A DNA stretch of 64,000 nucleotides from Pratylenchus scribneri. Its lineage: Eukaryota; Nematoda; Chromadorea; Rhabditida; Pratylenchidae. The position numbers were made by a program, and so were the translations under genes. Where the stretch lies: positions 2,356,001-2,420,000 of the forward strand of contig JAQSEB010000047.1 of assembly GCA_030063045.1 (NCBI GenBank). The letters are read 5' to 3'. Below are positions 23,982 through 41,300 of the stretch, piece by piece (within the stretch, counting starts at the first letter, position 1; each line of letters begins with the position of its first letter). The notes beneath the pieces are model-generated. The model worked only from the letters and a program-made list of their open reading frames with translations, searched no databases and was not told the origin of the DNA.

Positions 23982-26768
23982 TTAAGATACCAAAAGTGAA
24001 ACTTCAGAAAATTGTGAGATTGATGTGCCGTTATTTCCAGCGGTAGCGGCGGACAATGAAAGCGCAGAGTGCAGATCAATTTCCAACAAAGCAAATGTGC
24101 CGGTGCCTTTTCCACGAGAAAATCGCCCCGGGTTAATGAAAAGTGAACCATCGACTTCCTTAAATGAATTAATTTTAAAAAAATATCAATAAATTGGTGA
24201 ACCTTTGTTAATGGTTGAAGAATGGAAGGAAGTATTAGGACATGGGGGCGAACATCCAATCGCAACTTTGAATGGCTATTTTGCAGGGAAAATGACAAAT
24301 TTGGGTCACTTGGGAACAGTGGATACAGAGAATGGTTGCTGAAAAAATAAATAAATTTATAAGATTCCAAATTTTTAAAAAATATTTTCTAAAAATAATT
24401 TATTAACCCGCCGCTAATGGAATCGAACTTGAGCAATTTTTGCAAAATCCTAGACATTTACCAAATAGACTAACCGAGTTTTAGTTCGGTGGAATTAAAA
24501 TAATTTCCAAAAGGAATTAAAAAATTAATAATTAATATCCAAAATAATAAAAAATATTTTCCCAATAATTTTTACCTGAACAAATTGGAAATCAGTCGAT
24601 GCATTCGATCCTCATTTTCCATATTTGTGGATTTGTAGATTTCCCTTTTGCACAAATGAGTCAAAATTTCAGAAGAAGAGACCGCAATTCGCACACCTTC
24701 AAAATCGAATTGGGCAGGATCGGGCAGAAACGTGATGAACTAAAATTTGTGGAAATAATTTTTAATCATGAAAACAATCTTACATCATTTTTGTGGCTAT
24801 TTTCCTGTGAATTCAAGCAGATCGGTGGTGTCGGAAAATAGGGCATTGCCATCAAATCCGATTGGCAATTTGGAATCAAATAAACATGAATTTTTGCGCC
24901 TTTCAATGAGTTGAATAAATTGTTGTAAAATGTTTGGAAAATATTCTCCGCATTTTCGCCGCTTTGATCATCAATATTGGTTGGAACGAATGGGCCAATC
25001 TAAAAAATAAAATAATTAAAAGTATTTCATTGAATCCTTTTTACCAAAATTAGAGCATTTGCCCCAACATTTTTTGCTGAATTCAACAAATTTTGGAATT
25101 TCTCCCAATCGACATTGTTCGCGGAAAATGGACCAGAGGCAATGCAAATTTTTAAACGAGCTGAAAATTAAATTTTTCTAATTTTATTTAAAAATATTAA
25201 TACAATATGGAGAAAGATGATTGAGTTCGGCCATTGGAAGTTGAGGGCGCTCCATGACGCGTTGGACTTGACAAATTCCATTGCCGTCTAGTTGGCATTT
25301 TACCGACAAATTCTAAAAAATAAAAATAATTTTTTGGAATTTTAATAAAATTTTTAGCTGCATTTTTGAATTAATTTTAAAAAACTTATAATAATTTAAT
25401 ATTTTTATTAATTTATTAATTAAATAAAATATGAAAAAATGTTTTAAACGAACCATTCCAGGGAATAGCGAAATTCGTTCAATTTTATCAAAATCCAACA
25501 AATATGAATCGTTGGCGGTGAACAATGTGGCATTGTCAAAATTCAAATGAATACCTTCTTGTGGGTAAATTGAACCAGTCAAAATCAGTGAATCATCCTT
25601 TAAATAAATTAATTTAATAAATTAAATTGGAATTAAACTGACTTCATTTTCATTTCCGGCTCCATCCTCCAAGTTCCCGTCATTTTCTTGATCATTCAGC
25701 CATGGCATTATTTCTTTAATGAAAATAAAAGGAATTTATTTAGGGATTAATTTTGAGGGAATTGCATTAATTTTAAGTGAATTTAAAAAACATTTTATAG
25801 ACTTATTTTGGATAAAAGAAATTTACCGTAAATGTCATAAATGATGCTACTGTGCCCATAAAGATAGGAGGATTGGCGGCAATCGCTGACAATTTTATGC
25901 TGCGGTAAATCCATCATTGAGGCAGCATTATTTTGGCCAATTTCATCCAATTCTTGCGAAAATGAATTTCCAGTGAATTTGGATTTCACAATTAGGCCCA
26001 AATGATTTTGAATATTTTTGCTATTAAAAATATTATTTTTAACGATTTAATTTAAATAATTTACCAATCTTTCGGCTCATCAAAAATGGCGGAAATTTCG
26101 GAATCGACCAAATGGTGTCCATCATCCTCTCCGCCATTTCCATCCTCCAAACTTGTTTTTGAAAACATACTCAGAGAAAGTTCCTTCAGAATTTGTCGTT
26201 CACTTAAATTTAAATAATGAATAAAAATAAAAAGAATTTTACTTTCGAAATGTTGTGGCCGACGAGGAATGAATTTTGGCCGAAGTTTGATTCTTCTTTT
26301 TTGCTATTATCTAAAATTCAATAAATTTAATTAATTTTAAATCAAATTTTAATTCATTATTTAATTTTTAATTAATTTTTATTATTTTATTTATTTAATA
26401 ATTAATATTTTAAACAGAAAGTCAAGGTCAAACCTGATTTTCATATTCATCCAACAAACTTGGTGTCACAATATTCCGTTTAGTATTCTTCAAGAAAGCA
26501 ACCAATCTAAAAATTAGAGTTAATAAAATTGGAAGAAAACCATAAAAATTCAAACCCATCAATTAAGTCCTCATTCCGGATTGAATACACCGTGGAGAGA
26601 GCATTCACTAAAAATGGATTATTTAATTTAGATTAATTTTAAAATTGTACTTTTGTTCAGCGCACTGTCCGCTTCATCCGAAATTAGTTCACAATCAAAT
26701 TCGGTCAGCCGATCTTCAACATAATTTGCGTCCATTTTACCAAATGCATCATCGCAAAATGTGGCCAT
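23982..26768 (-). CDS. div-1: DNA polymerase alpha subunit B (POLA2)
   Basis: Regulatory B subunit of the DNA polymerase alpha-primase complex, which makes primers for nuclear replication. Fourteen exons: 26768-26651, 26607-26556, 26506-26434, 26310-26243, 26202-26065, 26020-25827, 25713-25643, 25597-25454, 25312-25204, 25160-25045, 24999-24784, 24739-24576, 24338-24203, 24158-23982; about 591 aa, the family length. Diagnostic segments: [18 protein letters not shown] in the OB region, [17 protein letters not shown] and [12 protein letters not shown] of the inactive calcineurin-like phosphoesterase fold, [47 protein letters not shown] and [20 protein letters not shown]. All introns are short, with a tRNA-like insert in one. 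It is the last gene of a tightly packed minus-strand cluster. Confidence 0.93.
24405..24482 (-). repeat. tRNA-like element in POLA2 intron
   Basis: Minus strand carries ACTCGGTTAGTCTATTTGG (A-box-like) and CAAGTTCGATTCCATTAGC (B-box). It shares GATTTTGCAAAAATTGC with the 21.6 kb element. Confidence 0.55.
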
Positions 26769-26962
26769 TCTTTGGATGTAGATTAGTCGAAAATATTAGA
26801 TATTTCCTGTTAATTTTGTTGAATAAATAAATAAAAATTTAATTAAAATATTTCAATATTCATATATAAAATGATTGTGAATTAAATATTTTGTTGGCAA
26901 ACATTTATTCGAAAACCGGTCAATTTTATAAAAATAATAATTTAAATATACAAAAATTATTC

Positions 26963-28793
26963 TCATGGAGATTTATGAATAATTGGACCAATAAAAACGA
27001 TCAAATTAAAAATTGAATTAGTTGAGGCCTTCTCCAAAATTCTTCCCGTAAATTCTTGCAATTGATTCGACGGGGAAAGGGCCATTTTGAATGATGGATT
27101 TTGGCCAAGAAGTTCAAGTCGTTCAGCCAATTTTGGGTCAATAACTTAAATTGAAGTATTTTAATTTTAATATTTAATTAAAGAATACCCAATTTAATGA
27201 GTTCATCCGAATATGGAAGAATAATTTCCGGTGAATACAAAAATAATTTGACCAAATAAATTATTTCAATCAAATGATCGCCATTTTGTAAAAATTCCTA
27301 AATTTTTAAATTTAATTAAATTTCCAAAAAATTATTTGAACCGTAATTAGTGTGAAAAAGAAATTTCGCAGCTCAAATTTCCTGTTCCTTTCCTCCATAT
27401 ATCGAAAAATGTCCACAAAAATTCGCAGCCTCTCGCCGTATTCCTTTTGTAATTGTGGTGCACATTTTGGATTAGAATTTGCCTAAAATATTTTGGAAAT
27501 TATTTTTAAATAATTAAATTGAATTTTGAATTACAATTTCATTGCAATGCATTTGAAATTCGGCAGCGCCGGTTTTGATTAAATGTTCCAGAATTGATGA
27601 GGGAAATGAATCACTGCAAAAAATTTGGATTAATTTGAATTAATAAAAATGAAATAATTTAACCTAATATAAATTGTTACCCAATCAAAATTGTTGGTGA
27701 AATTCTTGTGTGCAGTCACAAATGCATGAATGACCTGTTCCGGTGCAACATTTAATCTGGAAATGTGTTAAATTTTTATGTTTTTGTCTGTACTTTATGG
27801 ATTTTAGGATAAAAATGGCCGTTTTTCTACTATAAATTTTTAAAATTTTATTTAGTAAATTTCTAAAGGGAAACATTTTTAGTATTCTATAGCTAGTTGG
27901 TTAAAAGTGAGAACAATTTAAATTAATATTTACAGAAATAGTAAAATAATAGAAATGTTCTTCTTGAATAGATATGGGAAGATTTTTTTATGATTTTATT
28001 TTTAATTTTGTCACAAATTTTAAAGTAAAATGGAACATTATTTTAAAAAATTTATTATAATCCGGGTCCCAATATTTTAAAAAATTTATTATTATAATTA
28101 ATAAAAAAATTACATTGAATTGAACGTTGTTTGAAGCAAATTCAACAAAATGGCAATGCATGGAATTTGTTGGAAAACGAAGAGCAACACCGGCGAAGGA
28201 GGTCGCATTTGGTTGAATGATGGTCTATTGTGATTGTGGCGGCTCAACTCAGAGAATGTTTCAAAAAGCCATTTGAGAATTTGCATTGAAAATTTCGCCT
28301 TCGGTCCAAGTTCAATTCGCAGTTTGTCCAATTTGGCAATTAGAATTTGAATTGCGCATTCAATGTTTGGATTAACTGCAAATTTTTGTGGATTATTTTT
28401 AATTAATTTTTGCCTACTTTTTCCCGCTCCTTTCCTCTCCCGTTCGCAAAAATGTTGGTGAACACTCTCGTGGACAAGGCCCGAGATAAAATGAAGGACC
28501 GCATTTCTATTTGAGGGAGGAATAAATTAATAAAAAAAAAATGAAATTAAATACCTGGATGACGGGACTTCCTCCAAAAGTTCTCCGGCTCCAGCAACCA
28601 ATTCTTCTTGGCTGAATTTTGCCAAATTCGATCGGTTTCGATATGTTGAATTCACATCACTGAAACTGGCAATTTCAAAGAATTTTTGGAATGATGATTT
28701 AGTGGTGGCCAGCCGCTTAAATAAAAATTAATTTATTTCATTTAATTAATCATTTCCAACCTTATCAAGATGCACTGTTGATTGATCCATCAT
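26963..28793 (-). CDS. ints-5: Integrator complex subunit 5-like protein
   Basis: Integrator binds RNA polymerase II and processes snRNA 3' ends; INTS5 is a helical scaffold subunit. Nine exons: 28793-28761, 28715-28555, 28506-28418, 28375-28114, 27756-27664, 27613-27535, 27482-27342, 27297-27189, 27144-26963; about 382 aa. The best match by eye is FDWVTIYISDSFPSSILEHL, corresponding to the INTS5 segment with FDWV..HI.SSFP..I. The N-terminal NAVLHFISGLVHESVHQHF also aligns with the INTS5 start. It is far shorter than vertebrate INTS5 (about 1,000 aa) and holds only the N-terminal half. It sits 195 bp upstream of POLA2 and 171 bp downstream of PRP16. The family call is moderate. Confidence 0.6.
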
Positions 28794-28963
28794 AAAATGC
28801 GCTTTAAAATTTAAAATGAATTTAAATTACATTCAAATTTGTTTAAATAGTAATGAAATGATATAAAAATCGATTAAAATTATTTAAAAATCAATAAAAA
28901 ATATTCTTTTATCCATCAAAAAATGGTGATTATTTGTAAAAAATAAATTCTTGGCTGATTTCA

Positions 28964-33899
<4,936 letters not shown>

Positions 33900-33919
33900 A
33901 GTTATGTTGATAGTTTTAT

Positions 33920-33930
33920 TCTGAATTAAT
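33920..33930 (-). promoter_or_regulatory. candidate trans-splice acceptor upstream of PRP16
   Basis: Minus strand reads TTTTAAAATTAATTCAG ending about 22 bp upstream of the PRP16 ATG. It has the form of a nematode 3' splice site and no upstream donor is needed if spliced leader is added. INTS5 (TTTAAATTTTAAAG, 8 bp before its ATG) shows a similar signal. Confidence 0.4.
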
Positions 33931-34245
33931 TTTTAAAATTAAAATTTAACAAATTTATGAAAATATTTTTAAAAATCGTCAAGAATGTGAGCTGAACGAC
34001 AAATTCCATTTAATTTTATTTATTTCAATTTATTGAAATGTCCATCAATATAAAAAAAAACAAAATAATTTTGAGCCAAATATATTTCATTTGGGGAAAA
34101 TATCGCTTTAAAATAACTTCGGATTTGAGGAGAGAGGATAGAAGAAATGAATTAGGATAAGGTGAGGGTGATTTGGCGCATTTTTCATCAATATTTATGG
34201 CCAATTTATTTTGCTGGTTCTTCATCAATCATCATCATGTCCAAT

Positions 34246-34859
34246 TCATTTCCACCAAGTGCCTTTGTTGATACGATTGTAACCAATGTAGGCAATGAGT
34301 GAGAATGCCGCAGCCCCAACAATGAAGATGGCAATTCCGGTCAATGGACTGTAAAAATATTCCAATTACAATAAGTAAGTATTAATGTTTAACATACTAT
34401 TTTTGTGTGTCATTTAGGTGGAGGCTGGCAAACACATTTACCTGAATTTTGAATTCGCATTCGCCTTCCAATTGGTTGAATATTTTAACTGCCTCGTCAA
34501 GGGTGATTGCCTCCATTGAAGTGCCATTAACCTTAAAAAATAATTGCATTATAAATTGATTTGACACCCCGACATGAAACTCACGGAAATAATTCGATCC
34601 CCTTCGCTGATTTTATTCTCAAGATCGGCATTTCGAACGCGGCTAATGAAGATTGCATGTTCATTCGGAGTGCCACCGATAATATTGAATCCAAAACCTA
34701 AATTAATAACAAACTTCTGATTTGGTAGATTTTGCAAAATTACTAACCGTCTGTTGAACTTTTTGTTATTTTGATTGTTTTGATTTCAGTTTTTATTGTA
34801 TTTGCCGAGCCGCTGCTGGTGTTGGATAACGAAGAAGCAGTTTGAACGGCGTCAGTCAT
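34246..34859 (-). CDS. PDZ tail-anchored protein, SYNJ2BP/OMP25-like
   Basis: Small PDZ protein anchored by a C-terminal helix, in mammals in the mitochondrial outer membrane. Four exons: 34859-34748, 34697-34585, 34531-34398, 34348-34246; about 153 aa (human SYNJ2BP is 145). One PDZ domain with the carboxylate-binding loop GFGFNIIGGT, then IFISRVRNADLE and EGDRIISVNGTSMEAIT. The C-terminal segment GIAIFIVGAAAFSLIAYIGY is a transmembrane helix followed by a short tail NRINKGTWWK. A strong 3' splice site (CTTATTTTTTTAG on the minus strand) lies 39 bp upstream of the ATG, a possible spliced-leader acceptor. It is first in the minus-strand cluster leading to PRP16. Orthology rests on domain order and size. 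Confidence 0.75.
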
Positions 34860-35322
34860 ATTTAGAATAAAATTTCTCTTGAATTAATCAATGTTGAGCT
34901 AAAAAAATAAGAATTATTTGAAGCATTATTTATTGATGCTTTTTGATTTTTGTTTCAATACTAATGATAATGATAAAATATTTGACGTAAATTATTATTA
35001 GTTATTAGATGGATCTCTAGATTTTCTAAAACCGATTATGATGAATGAACTTATTATCAACAGATCAGTAGACTGAAAAATATGAATTCTGGATTTGATT
35101 GTGAAATCAATCAATCGATAAATTTTTACATTAATATTTTATTTTTATATTTAATAAAAGATAAAAGTAAAACATTTTTTAATCGATAATTATAATAAAA
35201 TAAACTATATCAAATCGCTAATAAAATTATAATAAAAAAGTGATAAAATGAAGGGGATTTTGAGATTACCCGATGGCATGAAAATGAAAACAATCAATCA
35301 CAATAAAAGGCAAAAGAAACAA
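34860..35322. other. AT-rich spacer downstream of the Hog gene
   Basis: About 460 bp of AT-rich sequence between the SYNJ2BP-like start and the Hog gene stop. No open frame or repeat family is seen. It probably holds the promoter of the SYNJ2BP-led cluster. Confidence 0.5.
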
Positions 35323-38300
35323 TCAATATTTGGCAAATGGGATAATGTATCGTGAAAGAGTATGGAAATAATCAAGGAGATTGGGTATTTCTTGATAAAT
35401 CGTCGTCCTCTCGGCAAAATCTAAATTGGCAACAAATTATAAGAGGAAAAAACTCATTCAGAATCAGAAGCTTACCGTTCAAATATCCAAATGCTCGATA
35501 GATGTAAACAAGAATGTCAAATGAGAGCTGTTAAATTGGGAGAGGAGAATGGCAACATAATATAGGGACTTGCCTTCTGAATTGCATGGCTTTCAATTTG
35601 TGAGAAGCATGAAGCCAAAATTCCATTTGTCATCAATGCTCCTTCAACAGTTATTGGACTGTAATTGGAATTGAGTAAAAATTATGAAAAATATATGTGA
35701 ATTTACCTATAAATTCCCTTCGAATAACGTCGACCAATCTGTAAAACTTGCCTATTAATTTAATCAAAATTCTAATGGACCTTTTTGATTCGTTCAATTC
35801 GAATTCCTCCTACCCGATCTGAATCCATCGTGAAAACGCATTGACCTACAGTGGCTTTGTGAGCGAATCTAAAGTGGTGAAAGGGAACGGTATTCCTTAA
35901 GGGCATTTCACCTCGATCGCTGCATCCAATATTCCATTTTCTCCAAATCCAATTGGCCAGACTCCATTTCCGTACAATTGCCAAAAGGAAACAGATGAAG
36001 AGCTTCAAACAAAATGATAAATTTTTGTAAAATTCACCACAATAACAAACGAGTCAAGGAGAGGCCTTTGCCCGTTTCGGTCTCGATGTGAAGGAACATT
36101 GTCTTTGAAATTTGGATGGAATATTAAAAATGGTAACCCTTGCCCTCCTTATTACATATGCATCAGGTTGCCGATGGTAGAACATTTCGACACGTTCGAA
36201 TTTCTGGGTATTCCCACTGGCTGGCACCAAAACCTTAAAAATGGCTTCACTTAATAATACATAAAATTATATTTTAATGAACAAAGTTCAAATCCTCCTT
36301 ATATTTTTGCTTTAAAATCAAATCCATAAAACGACTCAAATCTTGTAACAAAAATATGCCAAATTTTCGACAATTCCTCTAATAAATAGCTCCTAATTAG
36401 TGCCACCGACCATATCGCCCACTTCCAGCTGATCCATTCGAATTGGCCCCATTGCCGTGTGGACAATTGTGTCCGCACTGAAGCAGCTTCTCTGCATCAT
36501 CGCCCCAATGTCCATTTGTGGTGCTGCAGCCTGCGCGGGACTGACTGGCGGAGGAGGAGGGGGAGCAGGGGCAGGAGGCGCTGCAGGGGCAACAGGCGCA
36601 GGTGCCGGTGCTGGTGCAATTTCCGCTTGTTGTACAAATGCTGGAGGAGATGGGCCCGGGGCGGGTGGTGGAGCTGGTTGCGGAGCACCGCGAGGCGCCG
36701 GAGGTTGCGGTGGAACGCCGCCTCCAGCCGGTGGTGGCGGTGGCGCTGGACTTCGGCTGGTAGTTGTCGGCTTCGCTGTCTGTCAAATAGATGTAGATAA
36801 ATTTGGATTGGATATCAAGTAAAGGGTTAATGAATGTTATAGACACATAATAAAGTTTATGTTGCGGAATAAAAAAACTAGAATTTAAGCCAAAATAATA
36901 TTAAAAGGGCTAAACGCTAAAAGGGAACGATTCAGTACTGTATATACAGTATTTGCATAGGTTTTTGGTACATAACTCAACGAGGCTTTAACCAATTTAG
37001 GAAGGCTATATACTAATTGGTAGTCCAAATTGTCCTCTAAAAAGTGGCTATAAAATATTTATAAAATCCACCTTTTTGTAAAAGTTTATGTCTTTGAGTG
37101 TAATGAACCCAGGCATAATGCCTTCCAGAATTGGTTGCTTTCTTGTTATGCTATTGTCAAAAGAATGGCCCAGGTACTGAATTGTGAGTACTCAATTTTA
37201 CAAAATTCTATCTCCGTCAGACTAAAATAGTAATACAATTCTAGAATTGTCCCATATCCCACCGTTGTCCCTCCGCCTCCACCTCCACCTCCATGGCTAG
37301 TTGTGGCTTTGGTCGTTGTGCTAGTCGTGGTCGATTCCGTTGTCGTTGTTGATGTTGTCGTACTTTTTGTTGTGTGATGTTTGCTTTCAATACTCGTCTT
37401 TCCTCCTCCTCCTCCTTCCTCCGATTCCTCAGATTCTTTGCCTTTTCCAGCTTCTATCGTAGTTCCTGTCCCTGTTCCGGATTCCTCCTCAGAAACCATT
37501 CCCTTTTCCACACTTCCAATCACTTCGGATCTGTTTTTATGGCCACCAACAATTTCTCCAACCAATGTTCGATTTTGTTCAGTACTTCCGCTGCCTTCCC
37601 CACTGCCAACTCGATTGTCTACTTTGGTACGATTAAGGCTTCCTGCTATTGCTTCAATTGGTTCCGTCACATTCCCTTCTGAAAAATATAGTATGTTCCA
37701 TTACGCCACACCAACATTGGTAGGGGATATGTATTTCAATAAAGCCATTTTAGTATTTGAGCCATTCTTTATTTGTATCTCATTAAGGTAACCATAAACA
37801 ATTCATAAAATTTATATACCATTGAAAAGCCCAAAATGGCATTATTAAATCCACCTTTAAAACAATTACATGCCTTTGAATATAATAAACCCTGTTCTTT
37901 TGAGGCAAGCCATTTAATTTATAATTTATTTAAAGTTTTCAAAAAATTTGTTAGCCACTTTTTAGAGGACATTTTAGGCTTTCAAAATGCCTATTATATT
38001 GCCTTCTTTCTAATAGGCGGAATTATTTAAAATCAGAACAGGCGGAATTATTCTAAGAACAGGTGGAATTATTCTTAACCAGGAGGAACCAGGCGGAATT
38101 ATTCTAAGAATAGGCGGAATTATTCTTAACCAGGCGGAATTATTCTATCCAGGTGGAATTATTCTAACCAGAGGCGGAATTATTCTAACCAGGCGGAATT
38201 ATTCTAACCAGGCGGAATTATTCTAACCAGGCGGAATTATTCTAAGAACAGGCGGAATTATTCTAACCAGGCGGAATTATTCTAACCAGGCGGAATTATT

Positions 38301-41300
38301 CTAAGAACAGGCGGAATTATTCTAACCAGGCGGAATTATTCTAAGAACAGGCGGAATTATTCTAACCAGGCGGAATTATTCTAACCAGGTGGAATTATTC
38401 TAAGAACAGGCGGAATTATTCTAACCAGGCGGAATTATTCTAAGAACAGGCGGAATTATTCTAACCAGGCGGAATTATTCTAACCAGGCGGAATTATTCT
38501 AAGAACAGGCGGAATTATTCTAACCAGGCGGAATTATTCTAACCAGGCGGAATTATTCTAACCAGGCGGAATTATTCTAAGAACAGGCGGAATTATTCTA
38601 ACCAGGCGGAATTATTCTAAGAACAGGCGGAATTATTCTAAGAACAGGCGGAATTATTCTAACCAGGCGGAATTATTCTAAGAACAGGCGGAATTATTCT
38701 AAGAACAGGCGGAATTATTCTAACCAGGCGGAATTATTCTAACCAGGCGGAATTATTCTAAGAACAGGCGGAATTATTCTAACCAGGCGGAATTATTCTA
38801 ACCAGGCGGAATTATTCTAACCAGGCGGAATTATTCTATTCTAATAAGCAGTCGCAATTAAAAATCTGCTTCTTTGTTGAACTTTGGCCTAACAAAACCC
38901 AGGTACTATTTCCCCTAATGTCACCTTTTCCATGCCGGTCCACCTTTTCCGGTCGGCCTTTTCCCTTCCCTTCTTTCCGTCGCTTTTCTTCCGCTTCCTC
39001 TGCGGATTTTCCACCACTAATTTTCTCAATTCCTCCCTTCCTTGTGCCATTTGCCTTCTCCACGGATCCTTCCGTTGGTTTGGGCTCTTGGCTTCCAGCG
39101 CCAGCCGAATCCGAACTTTTATTCTTTCCTTCCTTCCCTTTGGCCTCCTTTTCCTTTGATGATTCCGAAGATTCTTCGCCTCCACTACGGTCATCGCCTC
39201 CATCCACTTTTACCTTTCGGCCATCTCCTACAGTGTTTCCCTCTTTTCCATCCTTCCCATTGGTTGGCGTTGGCACTTTTCCCTGGATTGAGGGCAATTC
39301 CTATAAATTTGTTGTTTTTTTTTGAACTATTCCTGAATCCACCTCATTCGATTTCTTCCCTTCTTTGCTCTTTTTCCCTTTTCGTCCACCTTTTTTGCCC
39401 TTTCTTCCATGGCCACCTCCACTGGTTCCTTTGCCTTCCTTTTCCTCATCAGAATCTGCTTCTTCTTCGTCACTTCCTATAAAGGAGGGATTAATGTTTA
39501 ATCTAAGGTTTTCAGAAATTTTTAAATTAAGACCGTAGGCCTAGGCCCAATTTTCGACCCACCATCTTCATTCCCATCGCCTCCACCATTTCCACCGCTT
39601 TCATCCGTCGTTTTTCGTCCTTTATCTTTCCTCTTGCCCTTTCGTCCACCTTCCTTCCCTTTCCTGCCCTTTTTCTTCCCGTTTGGCTCCTTTCCATCTC
39701 CGCCACCTTCCTTTCCTTCTTCTTCTTCATCTTCATCGCTTTTCGGTTCATCCGTGCGATCATCGCCTCCTTCCTTCCCTGTTTTACCTTTACCTTTCTT
39801 CCCCTTCTTTCCATTTCCTTTTCCATCAACTCCGCCAGAATCATCTCCATCGTCAGAATCATCATCGTCGGATTCATCGTCACCTATGAAAACAAATTAA
39901 AAGATTTCCTCATGGTTAGGGGGCAATTTGAGTATTGCCGATTTAGATCCACAATGGTTTTTGACCCATAGCTCAGCGGGGAAATAGCTAATTTATGAAG
40001 GCGATATGCCATAAAGCTCACAATTTCCTCTACAAAGTAGCTTTTATTATATGTATATAAAAAATCTTCCTTTTAAAATAATTATATGCCTTTAAATGTA
40101 ATAAACCCGAACTTTGGAGGAAAAGCCACTTATTTTGTAAATTATTTAAAATTTTCAAAAAATAATTTAGCGACTTTTTAGTGGACTTTCAGTGCTTTCA
40201 AATGGCATATTGCCTTCCCAAATTGGTTATCGCCTCGCTGAGCTATGACCAAAAGAATTTTCAATTCGCTAATTCGAACTTACCCTTCCTTCCTTTATGA
40301 TGTTTTCCTCTCTTTCCATTATTCTTCCCCCTTCCATCTTCATCTTCATCCCCTCCTCCATTTCCTCCTCCATTTTTGCCTCCATCATCATCCGTTCCAT
40401 TTCTCACATTCACCGCCAAAACACCAATCCCTTGGCCAGTGCCACCAGTCAAATTGGCATTTCCCACGGCATGTCCTCCATCACCGCCTTGTCCGCCCAC
40501 TCCAATTACGGTCACATTGTTCACGATGGATGGCTGCGGGCCACCACCGTTTTGGCCACCTCGGGCTTCCGCATTTCCTTCGGCCCCAGCTTCGGCGCTG
40601 GCCTCCGCTTCAATTGACCTCCCATTTCCACCACTTCTATTTCGGCTTCTTCCGCCTCCTTTTGTCCCATTCCCAGGTGTCAAAATATTTGTACTCCATG
40701 AGGACCATCTTTGGAAAAGGGGATAGATTAGACATATAGAATGGTATATAATTTGTTATGGTTTTGTCAAAATTAAAGGGTATTAAACGGTTTAAATCCA
40801 TTTTGGTTTAATGGTTCAAAACTAATTTAGAATTTGGTTAAACCTTTGCTAAATTATTATCAAATTATGCGTCTTGAAAAAATCTATACCTCTTAAATTA
40901 GATATTCCCCTCTTCCTTAAAAAACCAACGATGTTGTTTTCCATGAACTCCAAGCGGCCGCCGTCCATTCCTCCGATGATTTTCCACCATCAACTTTTCT
41001 ACGACCACCTTCACGTGAACCCAATGGCCGGCCATGGCTCATCAATGGACCACAACGGGGTCGGCAAATGGTCACACGATAGCCGTCCCTAGAAAAATCA
41101 ACTCTAATTTCCATTTTTGTGATGGCTTTTCTGCCCCTAGAGGTTAGGGAACGTTTCAGTAGTATCTGCATTGGTTTTCGGAACATAACTCAACGAGGCT
41201 GTAACTAATTTGGGAAGGCATTAGCCATTTGAAAGTCCAAAATGTTCTCTAAAAAAGTGGCTTAAAAATATTTTTGAAATCCTTCTTTTTATAAAAGTTT

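Noticed and set aside
36397..40739. Antisense plus-strand ORFs (Gly-, Ser-, Phe-rich) across the Hog gene
   Set aside because: They are complements of the low-complexity coding exons, whose splice phases and Hint motifs support the minus strand.
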